From Adineta vaga (taxonomy: Eukaryota; Rotifera): a DNA stretch of 64,000 nt. The stretch spans positions 1-64,000 of the forward strand of contig CP075497.1 in the NCBI GenBank assembly GCA_021613535.1, in the 5' to 3' direction. Shown piece after piece: positions 22,284 through 34,044 of the stretch (position 1 is its first letter; the number at the start of each line of letters is the position of its first letter). The notes below the pieces were generated by a model, which saw only the letters and a program-made list of their open reading frames with translations, did not search any database and had not been told where the DNA came from. The position numbers and the translations under genes are program-made.

Positions 22284-22976
22284 AATAAATGTCTACAAGA
22301 GAAAATATGAAATGAAAATCTTGTTGAAAGAGTTTTTATTATATCACCGAAATTCATTCAAAGGGATATATTTGTTACTATAAACCGTATTCACTAAAAA
22401 CTATAAAGATAATTTCTGATCCTTATTCTTTATACTTCCACTCAACTTAGAAAACTGAAACATTAATAGGTTATTATCGATATCATTTGTGGTATTTTCT
22501 AACTCATGTGATATATCTCTTGAATATCGCTACAACAAATAATGACATCGTGCGGGAATAACTGAGATTTGTTCATTAATATACAGAAATAGATTTAAAC
22601 TTTATCTTAACTATCTGTTAATTATGAGAATCGAAAAAAGATTTTTATGAGTAAATATTCCAAAATGATGGACAATACACTAAATCGATTGCAATTAAGT
22701 ATTAAAAATAATGACGAACATGTTCAACTTTTGTGTGTAATTCATATTACCAAGAAATGTCTATGTACCTGTTAATGGATCGTAAACTTCAGAACTATTT
22801 TTAGTCTCCAGAAACTACCGTCAATTTCCATGTTTTACTTATTGAATCATATAATTGAGCAGTTCGGAGAACATGACGATGACTACTAATATAAAGTTTC
22901 AATATTATTTCATGATTATTTTATGAGAAAGATCAAGAATATGTTTGTTTAAAATGTACGATATATGAAAAAAAGG
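22284..22976. other. no gene seen
   Basis: AT-rich spacer with no open frame of note on either strand. Confidence 0.4.
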
Positions 22977-24131
22977 TTAATGTTTAATATTGAACTCTCG
23001 ATCTGCAACCGACATTCCAATCCATGGTTTGTCTACTTTCAAATAATCAACAGTTTTAAGAGCAGTTTTCAAATATAATCCATCTTTCAGTCCATAATCT
23101 TTTTCAGCATCTTTCAAAGCACGAATAACTTTAACAGCATGTACTTCTGTTGCCAGTTTTATATTTAAAGTTCGTTCAATAATATATTCCCAATTATATT
23201 TGTTTTCATCTGTTTTATAATTATCAATAAGATTTCTATTAATTTTTGGTTGTCGTTGACTGATATAATAAACGATAGATAAACAGACGAAATGATACAA
23301 CAATTTTTTGATTGTATTATCTTCAAAAAAAGGTTTGGAGTTTTCGAATTGCATCTATTCCTGTAACTAAATGTAATAGAGAAAAATCAAAATCAACTTG
23401 ATCAGGTTTATGTGTAGCACCATAGACATACACAGACATATCGAATAATTCTTCAATTGCTCTATTAAGATCATCTGGCATTTTCCATTGATTATAATGA
23501 GCAAGAATAGTTGATTCTTGTGAGAATACGAAATCTAATTGAAGTGGTTCTTTCAGCTGTGGTACATTATCATTCGAACGAATTTCTTTCATAATTTGTA
23601 AAGCTTCTTTTTCTTCATTTATCGGTGGTTTCAAATCAATAGGAACCTTATACAAATGTCCTGCACAGACAGCTGTGATTGTCAATGCTTCACATGCGAT
23701 TAATCGATTATTTAATTCTATAGCATAACTTACATGAATAATTGGATGAAATATATCACCAAGAACTACATCGATAAGTGATGATCCTTTTGTATCATCA
23801 TAAGAAGCAATTCGAAAAATTTATTCTTCCAATCACCTTGTGTTGGAAGTTCGTGATTAAAATAATCTCGATATGCTGCACAGAATTGAACATCACCTAG
23901 TGAATTATGTCAATTATTTTTAGTAATTTCATGTGGTGAAGGTCGATGTTTATTAGTATAACGACGCATTGTATTTTCATAAATATCTTTTAATTGTTCA
24001 TCATTTGCACTCAATAATACTAATGAATCGAGATGATGAGCATTATGGAAATGAAATTGATCTTTATTCCACATGACTTGATAATGTTCAAAATTATCTT
24101 TTACAAGTGATTCAAATGTACTGTTTAACAT
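22977..24131 (-). pseudogene. questin oxidase-like (DUF4243) gene, frame-broken
   Basis: Read on the minus strand, the N-terminal piece (24131-23910) has FHFHNAHHLDSLVLLSAND, matching the FHNHxxHHLLALYALGA region of the questin oxidase-like family. The middle has LGDVQFCAAYRDYF, GDWKNK and GDIFHPIIHVSYAIE, matching the GDWKEYLG and FHPLIHLGYGIE motifs. The C-terminal pieces (23685-22977) carry the HLVTGIDAIR helix and the rest of the helical domain. These enzymes are Baeyer-Villiger-type oxygenases in fungal anthraquinone and related pathways and occur mainly in fungi and bacteria. Breaks are an in-frame TGA near 23910, a frameshift near 23818 and one at the seven-T run near 23332. The two frameshifts are at homopolymers, so sequencing error is possible; the TGA is not at one. 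It is probably a horizontally acquired gene that is now decaying. Confidence 0.75.
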
Positions 24132-24761
24132 TATAACGATGATGAAACAAAAACAAAATCATAATAATCGTTTACCTTTCTGTAGGCTGTTGTTCTGTGT
24201 GTATACTTTATTTATATCTGTTCTCTTCATGTTAGACACATTATATTGAAGTGTGCACGTGCGTATATTTTGTGTTTATCATATGTTTTTGTTTTTGCAT
24301 CTGAAAAATACTTTAAAAAGTTAAATGAGTTTGAGAAAGACATGATAGTTGAAATTCAAATTTTATTTTTTCATATTTTATTAATGACTATATTTATTTA
24401 TAATGCAATACTGTAATATTCTGTTTTGAGAAAAAATAAATCGGAGTGCCTAGAAGGAATAATTGCAGGCGAATAGTGCAATGTAGAATTATTGTATATT
24501 GATTATGAATTTGTTCAGAAATCTTTTTTTCATATTGTATAAGAAGATATTCTTTAAAATCCGAAGATTTTATTAGAATATTGTTTCGTTAAAATAGTCA
24601 ACTTTACAGTTTAGATCAGATGAACATTTTCCGACAAATAGAAACGGTGTGAGTCGAGATGTATGGTAACACTGACCTACACTCATACACACAATGAAGA
24701 CATAATATAAGAAAATTGTAACAGTTCTTTTTTTGATTGTTTGTCAGAGTTATTGTACTAA
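24132..24761. other. no gene seen
   Basis: AT-rich spacer. A weak inverted GT/AC-rich pair (GTGTGAG..CTCATACACAC) lies at 24646-24692. Confidence 0.4.
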
Positions 24762-27700
24762 TTATGAATCAACAGTCGACATTTCAACGTTGTGTATAGA
24801 TTCAACACGATTCGATCGTTTCTGTTGGCATTGATATAATTTAGTTAAAATATAAATAATTTTTGGACAGATTAATTTAAGTACAAAACTAAGACCACCA
24901 GAAAGTCCAAGAAAAAGTGTTACTGTATAAAGTGAATTGATCTTTTGAATATAAGTATATGAACAAAAAATAGGTGAACATTGATTAAAGTATGATACAT
25001 AATCAATTGTTGTTGACCAAGTTTCAATAAAAAGATTGCTAACCAAATCATTCATCGTCGTATTTATATTAAATCGACTTGAATGTGTCAAGTTAAGGAC
25101 AGGCACATATGTACTATCGGTATAGTTAATTTGTTTTAGAATAAGATTAACACATGTTAAATCATAGAAACATTCAAGAGTTGATTGAAGAAATGTTTCA
25201 CTTGGTATACAACCCATTCTCAAACCTTTAATTGGTAGAATTTCAGTTGAATTTTTATTAATAAAAACTGCTTGAGTCGTACAAGTGACATTAAATACAC
25301 ACGAACAATCATTGTCGTAAACGATTGATTTAGTAAGAGCAAGTGATGTCTCTAAAAAGTATATATGATTATTATTTAAAATAATTTAATTGACTTACTT
25401 GCATAACCATCTAGATACCATGAAGGAAAATAATATTGGAAATTTGTACCATATTTTGATACGATACCATTACCGTGATTTATCATTTGAATTGTAGAAA
25501 GAAGACGAATAAATGTGGCATTGATATTTGACTTACTTTGAGTTATCAATGATTGAATATGTGTGGAAAATGTTTCCGATGATTGAAGTTGAGCAGTAAC
25601 AAATAATGATGAAAGAAATTGATTAATAGAATCATTAACTGATTTTATAGAAAGATCACATAAACCATTTAGAAATTGAAGATGAGATAAGAGAAAAAGA
25701 CGATAATCAATCGTCAATTTATATGTAGAGAGATAGGGTCGGACAACAGTTGTGATAGTTTTTCGCCATTCATTTGAAATAAATGTACTTGAACAGATCT
25801 ATTATTTATGAAAGAGTAGAGAATAGACATTGTATTATTCTAATGTTACCTGATGAAAGATTGGTTCAATGTTAACAAATCGATCATACATGGATGAAAT
25901 TGATGAACAAGGACATTGAAGTGTATTATTATGATTAATCAAGAGATTTTTGTATAAAATTAATGTCGGTTGATCAAAAGTTTTAGTTAAAGTTCGCGGT
26001 TGAATGATGAGATAGAAGAAAAGAAGAATAAAACTGATAAAGAAAAGAATAATAAAGAGACGAGTAGCTAATTGACCAAAATGTTTGCTTTTTATTCGAT
26101 CAATATGACTTCCAAAAGTTCGTGGTGGAAATATGTTTAAATTAATCAATCGATTGTACAAGAGTATACTCAATTTGATCAATATTGTTTTTATTCTGTT
26201 AGACACTTTTTGACGAACTATGTGAACAACGAAACAAACGAATAATGTTTTTAGAGAAAATATATCAATTATATCATTACCTTGATGTTGCTTTTTTACT
26301 TTTGGTTTTAATAAATTAACAATAAATTGAACAAGTATTGGCGTAATTAAACGTAATATGAGTATGAGACCACTAATTGTTGATATCATTGTTATGATTA
26401 TATCAATAAAATTCTTTCTATTTGTTATCTTTGAATATGTACAATAAGTTGGTGCACATGTTTCAAAATAACGATCAAATACAAATGATGAATTCCATCG
26501 TTCAATCATCATATCTTTAACAATGATTTGAAGAGAAGTATTGGGGGGAAATCGACTCGTTATTTGATCGTAAACGAGAGGACGAGCAGTAAATGAAATA
26601 TTATTATTATAATAATAATTTTTAGTTATATAATAATATATGACAGATAGACAACAATTAGAATAAAAACATTCAAGTGTAGAAAGTAAAAGAGAATCAA
26701 TCATATAACATCCTCTTACCATACCGGACATTTGATAAGAACCTGTATAATTATTACCACATATCATCAATGATCTTAAATTGAAGAAAAAAATTGGAAA
26801 GTGACAATCTGGATCAATAGCACAGGTACATTGGAATGGCATGGATTCATTCACACCGAGTTGATCAGTTAAAGTAAATGATAACTAAATAAATTATTAA
26901 ACATAAGATAAATATGGTTCACTTCTCGTATTTCCATATTACATCTACTACTACTACTACTTCTTTTATATTGATATTCATAATAATAAAAAAGAAAAGA
27001 ATCGAGTTTTTTCTCTTTACAATGACAACATACCTGTATTGATTCCTGATTATTACTGTAATCTCTTATAATTTTGTATGGATCCGAGTCAGCAAAATAT
27101 GGTCTTGCTAGATACTGATCGACTTGAATCAAAAGTCGTAATGTATCGATAAAAAGACTAAAATCAAGAATTAATGTTTGAATAAATTGTTTAAAAATAA
27201 TATTTAATTCATTATTAAAGTTAAATTGAGTAAACAGATTTGAAGTTATCATAGAACGCATTTTAAAACGACGAATAGCATCATCAATTGTATTCTTACT
27301 TAATTGACATAAACTTAATAAAAATCGAAAATGTCGAGCATCTGGACCATATAAATCAGTCATTTTCATAAACACCATCATTGAAATCCATGATTCGCTA
27401 ACAAAATCACTTGTACAAATTTCATGGAAAATAGGAGATAATGAACTAAATGTTGAATAAAGAATTGTTTTATTTGAACAAGGACATTTTAATGTATTAG
27501 AATAGAAATCTTCTAAATGATTATACATTATTAATGAAGGATTTGATACAGTTATTGTTGTAGTTTCAACATTTAATGATGTAAATAATAAAAATATGAG
27601 AATTGAAACTAAAAGAAAAAAAGAAAATATTAAGATTTTAGAGAATGTAGATGTGGATTGATAGAGTAATGATCACACTTCGTCATTGTTATAAATTCAT

Positions 27701-29404
27701 ACTTGCAAATAAACTTAAATAAATACGTGTTGTAATACGTTGTTGTTTAATATCACTTATTGTTCGATTATTGGCAGATTTAAATAAGTTTAGTTGTTTT
27801 AGCCACTGAACGATTTCGCGAAACCATGTTACAAGAAGTACTAGAGAATAAAATATAAAATAAATTTTATGTTAAAATAACAATCTTACTAGTACAAAGA
27901 GTAGGATTTATTGTACGATGTTTGAATTTCGATAAAATATGGACTAAAAAAACTGCAATAAGACGTAATATGATAGTAAGACCTCCGTAAAGACTAAGTA
28001 AGAGGAGAGTAATTGTATGAGAAAAATTAGTTTGATTCGTTTCTGTATATGTACACTGTGTCGGTGCACATTCAATAAAGTAATTTGAATAATTAATTGT
28101 CGTTAACCATTCTTCAACGAATAGATTAGTTAAACTATCATTTATAGAACTATTTTGTTGTTTTGAAGATGACAATGTATTAATCCAATTCAAATTTGTC
28201 TAAATAATCATTTCTTTTTATTTATTAATATACAATATTGAATTATACAAACTTGATTAAAAGCTGGAAAATAATTTGTAAGAAGTTCAAGACAACTATT
28301 ATCATACAAACAATCTAATGTACTTGGTAGAAGAGCATCTAATGGTGTACATCCTCCAAAAAATCCATCAACTTTTGCGGACATATTTGGTTGAAAATTA
28401 TATTGAGATATTAAATATTCAGGCCAATAGGCATGATTAATTGAACTATCATTATATGATAAGGAATAAAATCCAACTGGAACTATGGAATAAACAAGAT
28501 CACATGTCCACAATGAAATTAAATAATTAGTGACATTTTTATTATAGTATGATGTCATCGTATGGTAGATTTTTGCTCGACCAAAATCTAATTCAACCAT
28601 TGTAATAAATGCATTTGTATTCAGTGCTGAAACAATACTATTTAATCGAATTGTTATTTGTAGAAATTGAAGAAGTAAATTGAATTGAGAAGACAGACTT
28701 GTTCGAGCAAGTTGAATACTTTCATTCATTAAAGTTTCAACTTCATTGTTTGGAAGAAATTCAATCGTGATCAATTGTGTATTATTAAGATCAGTTTGTA
28801 TTTGAAGAACGGTTTTTTGAGAAAGTTCACAAAGTGCAGCAAGAAGTTCAAACTAAAGAAATCGAAACATAAATTAAACTTATGACATATGATAATATAC
28901 TTGAGAACTAGCTGTTGTTCGAAAATCCATCACTACGAATGCACTTGTATTTGATAAATAAAGTGTTTGAATCCATTCTTTTTTAACAAAAATACTTGAA
29001 CATATAGGATGAAATGAGATGATATTGGAAACAAAGATATTGTAAGGTATTGTTGGTTTTGAACATGGACATGAAAGTGTTTCACCATGTTCAAAACGAA
29101 GTTGATTGACAAGAGATGGTGTAATATTTGATACAGTGATTGTCTTCGTTTGTGGATTAATTAAAGCGATCGTAAAGAGAATAGAAAAAGTGACTAGAAA
29201 AGTTCTTTATTTTTGAGAATAAATTATTTGATTTTACATACCAAGAAATAGAGAAACATATAATCGAGTAGTATATCTTTGATGTTTGACAATTGTAAGT
29301 GGATCTTCTTGTTCATTATCATTATATTCATCTTCATCAGGAATAAAAAGATTATAATTATGTATGATTTCAATAAACCATCGAAGAACATTTTTGACGT
29401 TCAT
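24762..29404 (-). CDS. three-unit repeat protein: three two-TM, Cys-rich ectodomain modules in one chain
   Basis: I assembled nine exons from GT..AG introns at 29241-29194, 28900-28853, 28252-28200, 27889-27841, 27702-27609, 27033-26885, 25849-25799 and 25398-25352. Together the exons are 4104 nt, exactly 1368 codons, with no stop. Each of three units (about residues 1-455, 456-905 and 906-1367) has a short basic amphipathic N-terminus, TM1 ending a (T)TRL[FY] or TRI motif, TLxCPCS, a [PS]IxHxICxSxFV..W box, a long N-glycosylated helical segment, a G[CG]x..[DE][AST]xLxSTL[DE]CxYxxxC box, a MxxxW..xY..C[AS]PxxC[TS]Y box, then TM2 with GL.GGL...L+LI.P. Units join through cytoplasmic linkers, so the model predicts six helices and three extracellular domains. 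The two-TM, Cys-rich layout recalls trimeric DEG/ENaC or P2X channels, but I see no diagnostic motif of either. A single-unit paralogue lies at 48.1 kb. Confidence 0.85.
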
Positions 29405-29829
29405 CGTGAGAAGAAGAATGAATATGTTGCTTTACTCATATAAACATTTTCAGGAAGTGAAATATAAATTACTTTTTTATAATTAAAATACACGAGTTTT
29501 TTTTCTTCGCAGTTTATTTTAAAATGATAAAACCAATGATCAGCTTTTCTTTAAAAGAAAATTTTTTGAACAAGTCACTCATTTTCATTGGTTGAAAGAA
29601 AAGTCACGTGCTTTTCTACTCATTTAAATTCTCATTATACAAAAAAAAAAATTACTTGAGAATAAAATAACTCATTTTAATATCATATACAATATTTCAT
29701 CGTGTGAGGGGTGATAAATTCCTATTTGAGATTCCAAATCAAATTCATTTCTAAAATATGATATTTATTGAACTAAGACCCACACTCTATAGTCAATCTT
29801 TTATATTTATTTGTAGAAATACATAAAAA
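29405..29829. other. no gene seen
   Basis: Upstream region of the three-unit gene and 3' flank of the FABP gene. AT-rich, with no clear TATA box. Confidence 0.35.
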
Positions 29830-30402
29830 TCAAATAAGACGTTTGTATAATTGAGATGCTTTAACATTTCCACATTGCATATTCTAATAATATAAAATCT
29901 ATTTTATTGTTTATATATAAATAAAATAACTTACAACTTCTAATTGATCTTGATCATTAACCCGTCGTTCAACAAACATTTCTTTTCCATTTTTATAGCG
30001 TACTCTTTGAATCCATTTCCCATTTTCCAAACAAATAATCATCTTAAAGAAAAAACAAGTTTAAAAATATAAATAAAAACTAGTCAAACAGTTATTTGAT
30101 GTCCATCAGGTGATATATCTTCAAATTCAATCCCCGGTGTAAATTCAACTGTCGTTGTTTTAAAAGTATTCTCGGATTTTAATGACCATTTTCCATCCTT
30201 TTCATCGATGATAACTCGAGGTTTAAATGTTTCACCTGTTGTAAATGTACGTATCTCCTGATTAACACCAAGTTCTTTCAATAATTCTTGAAAATTTTCT
30301 GCATTACTCTAAAATAAGAAATGGTTTACTATTTCAAATCAATAAATAACATACGTATTCCCAAGTACCTTTCAATTTTTCAATCTTATTATTAGTCATC
30401 AT
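29830..30402 (-). CDS. fatty-acid-binding protein (iLBP family), four exons
   Basis: Exons lie at 30402-30355, 30308-30090, 30042-29935 and 29883-29830, with introns of 46, 47 and 51 nt. The sum gives exactly 142 codons plus stop. The intracellular lipid-binding protein fold is recognisable. KLKGTWEY opens the first strand, a helix-turn-helix contains ENFQELLKELGVNQE, and the GETFKPRVIID and KWSLKSENTF strands follow. FTPGIEFEDISPDGH corresponds to the F.LG.EFEE.T.DG. hallmark, and the C-terminus ends QLYKR, the region that carries the carboxylate-binding Arg-x-Tyr in relatives. Family genes classically have four exons, as here. The protein binds fatty acids or retinoids in the cytosol. The second intron has a GTTTGA donor, which is weak. 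The 142-residue length is slightly above the usual 127-140. Confidence 0.85.
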
Positions 30403-31298
30403 TTATCTTCGTAAAAGAAATATTTTTTCACACACTACATATCAATAAATAGAAACAGCAAAAAAAGCTATTGGTTGATACATTTTATCCATCACTAAGA
30501 TTGATAAAAAGATGACTCTATATGTCATAAATGTTGCATTCTTGATTGAACAGTGAAATGAAATATAAAGGTTCTTCGAGGCGGAAAAATCCTTCAGGTT
30601 TTCTGATCCATCACATCTGATTGCGGAGGTGAGTGTACCATGAGAAAATGATCAAGAGTATAGTCCTCTATGCAAATGCGCGTTTGGCGAAAATTTCGGA
30701 GACGTTGTGATGATGTATAAAATCTTTTAAATAAATCCCCTTCTGTGGTTCCTATCGTTGTTATAACATATGTAGTTTTCGGTTTGAAAGGTTCTGAACG
30801 AATATGTTAAGATCGCATGTCTATATTAATTTATTGATAAAGACCATTGAACTACTACAGTAGTATGAATTTGTGAAGTTCATCGATTGGAACAGAATAA
30901 CATCTAAACCAATATGTATTCAGCAGTTAAAACATGCAGTATAAAGAAATCCGAAAAAATATTATCTTTGATAACTGTACTTCTTGGGCCAAGATATTGT
31001 ATCGAATGTCACAGAACAGAAGAATGGTAGAAAGATGAAAAACACTGAGGGAGTAATTCGTTATAATACACCCGCTATATGACAGAAAAACCCATTTGGT
31101 AACGACGTATAGTCGTCGTCGTCGTACGCATTTTTTGTTTCGAACCAATCAAGATTGAATCTTATTATGCGCTTCTCTCTTTCTATTCTTCCAGTCTGAC
31201 GCCAAATTAACATGTGAAAAAACCCAAAGAACAGACAAAATGGTGCCCGTTTCTAGTTACTTTTATGGAAGCAGACATTTTTCTTTTAAAATAATAAC
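30403..31298. other. no gene seen
   Basis: Spacer between two divergent genes. A GTCGTC run at 31108-31125 is a small simple repeat. Confidence 0.4.
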
Positions 31299-34042
31299 AT
31301 GACGACTGACACTGTTAGTGAACAAGAACTCCGAAAATGTCTCGAAGAAAGTATTCAGAAAGTTCAAATAGCAATCAATCAAATTAAATCGAAAAAAGAA
31401 TCTAGAAATGACACATTAGTGACTGAAATAACAAGCAGTGAAAATATTTATTCATTTCCATTAAACCAATGGGAAGAAAACGTCATGATTGATTTTCAAC
31501 GAGATTTCGAAAAAAATGTCATCAAACAAATAACAAAATTAGAGAATTCTTGTCGACAATATTTTCTAGATGTTTTGCACCAGTTTAATTACGATAATGA
31601 AAAAATGGAATTTACAGAACAATTTAACATCGGTATGCTTGGAATATTTGCTCGAGAATTGCAGACTCGTTTAGCTTCAATTGATGGTTATCGAGCAGCA
31701 TGGAATGGTGACAAGCAAGCAGTCGATCAATTTCTTAACTTATATCCATCTGTTAAAGATAAATCTGCCCTTTGGGGTACAACACTACTCTATTCTGCAG
31801 CTCGAAAGGGTCATTTAGATTTAGTTATAAATCTCATTGAGCATCATCAATGTTCAGTTAACGCACAAAATCGACAACATATTCTGCGAGCATTAGCTAG
31901 TTCAGGTCATAGTAGTGCGTATTACGACAGTAATCCGAGAGCCGGTTCAACACCTTTACATGGTGCTTGTTATTATAATCATTTGAATGTCGTAAAATAT
32001 TTAATTGATCATGATGCAGATTATTATATTGAAAATCAAGCTGGAGAAATACCATTTATGCATGCTAAATGTCATCCAACTATTTTGGAATATTTTCGAG
32101 AATTGTTAATATTTGGATATTCTTCGCAATCAGATCATTTTCCTGAAAAACCTATCGATGACAATGGAGATATGCGAATCATCGGTTGTTTTTGAGAATA
32201 CAAGCCCTTTGCTGATGAGCGATGGTTTCAGTTTTCTTCATATGAATCATCACAAATACAAGAATCACTGATATTAGAATCAAAGAAAGAATTTCACCGT
32301 GAAATTTATTTAAATTTAGTCAAACGTGTATACAGTATTTGTTTAATGAAATTTCTTCGTTCTGGTAGACATCTTAATTATAGCGAGAACTTAGCTTGGA
32401 TACGATGTCGAGGTTCCTCATTTGTCAATTTCAGTTGCTATGCATTATGGCAAATCTTCTTAATAAAACATCCAGATGCATTAGCAGATCCGATTGTTGA
32501 TATGATCAATATTTCTACGAGTTATGACAGTCGGTTTGAAATTCATCTCAAAACCTGGTACTTTTGTAATACACAAACGAACGAACAGTTAGACAAAGGA
32601 ATGAAATATCATCGAAGATATGTCAATATCAAAATTCCTTTGATTAGTGATGAATTGCTAACATTTAACCTTGAAACATTTGCATTTACTGATTATAAAA
32701 ACACAATACAAGGTCATCTACGATGGATTCCAAAAATGATTTCTAACAATTCAAAAAATACAAATGAAATTATTGATATTGATGAATATGCAACAATGAC
32801 AAACATCCATCCGATACCACTAACAACTTCACGTGTGAATTATGTTTCAGAAATAAACGAAGAAAAAGTAGTTGAACCATTGAATGATGAAAATGATAAT
32901 GATCTAATACAAAAAGTAAACTTTTGATAAATACAATATCCATTTATCTTTGTGTTTCTGCGATTTAGATTCCTGATACACCTCTCAAGATCACTCAATC
33001 TTTAACTGGATTCTTTAGCATACCATCACCATTGTCTGATCATTCAATATCGGAAGATGAGTATATAAATGAAGAAAATAGCAATACTCTATCATCACCA
33101 GAATCTGTCATTATTGAAAGATCTTGTTTGTGTGACAATATAGAAGTTCTAACGACTATAGAAAGCACATCATCTGAACTCAACGAAAAATATGCTGAAC
33201 TTCAACGTGATTTAGATGCTAAACACTAAGAAAGCATCCGTGAGTTAATTCAATGTATTGAAACATTGGAATTAGAAAAGAAAACACACGAAGAGAAACA
33301 AATACAATTGTTAGAGATTTCAATGACAATTCGCAAAGTAGAATATATCAATATTCACAAGGAAATTTTGCAAGATTTTTTAATCCCCAATAATTCATTT
33401 ATACTCAATTATTTACGTCAAACAAATATAAATATTGATTCGAATTTTCATGATCAACTACCTAGGATGATGTTCAGTCGACAGAATAGTTCTTCTATTG
33501 TAACTCTTGAAGGTTTTCAAGAACATCATGATCAATTTAAAGCAATTCTCAAACGAATTCAAATCTTATTAAATACCATACAATCAGCAAAAGATTTCTA
33601 TCAACGACATTTAAATCGTACAATGAATTCAATCATCCAAGAAGTTTTACCAAAAGTAACACCTCGAACACAAATCTGGTGTGAATATACACAAGTATTT
33701 TCTCAATTATTTCGTGATAAAAATATCGAATATAAACGATTATTCGATGATCATATTGATAATAAACTATAATTGATGGTTGAACAATGTATTTTAAATA
33801 ATACAATAGATTTTTGGAAAGAAATAAATATCGAAACAGATCAATTTGTTGAAGATCATTTATTTATTGATGAAGTTGAGTCATTAAAACAGAAAGCATT
33901 AGATGAATTTATTCAAGAGAATATTTCTCTTCAACATTTTAAATTCGAATCTGAACCAACTCAACAATCGATTTCTATTATACATTATTTTATTGAAAAA
34001 GTTAAAAAGAATTTCAAATCGATTCGAAATATCGAGGTAATG
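31299..34042 (+). pseudogene. N-terminal part of the ankyrin-helicase-NTase-PARP locus
   Basis: An open frame from ATG 31299 keeps one reading frame to 32926 and, after an intron (GTAAAC.. at about 32917 to TTTAG at 32968), one frame from there to about 34040. In-frame stops fall at 32193-32195 (TGA), 33227-33229 (TAA) and 33770-33772 (TAA). Residues 1-130 form a helical region, followed by two to three ankyrin repeats (WGTTLLYSAARKGHLDLVINL, SVNAQNRQHI and AGSTPLHGACYYNHLNVVKYL). The segment up to about 32900 has no name that I know. The next part is glutamate/lysine-rich coiled coil. The frame shifts near 34040 into the helicase. Apart from the stops the coding quality is high, so the damage looks recent. 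Confidence 0.6.
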
Positions 34043-34044
34043 GA

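Noticed and set aside
24762-29404. DEG/ENaC or P2X family assignment
   Set aside because: Topology is similar but no diagnostic motif is visible, so I left the family unnamed and kept the idea only as a hypothesis.
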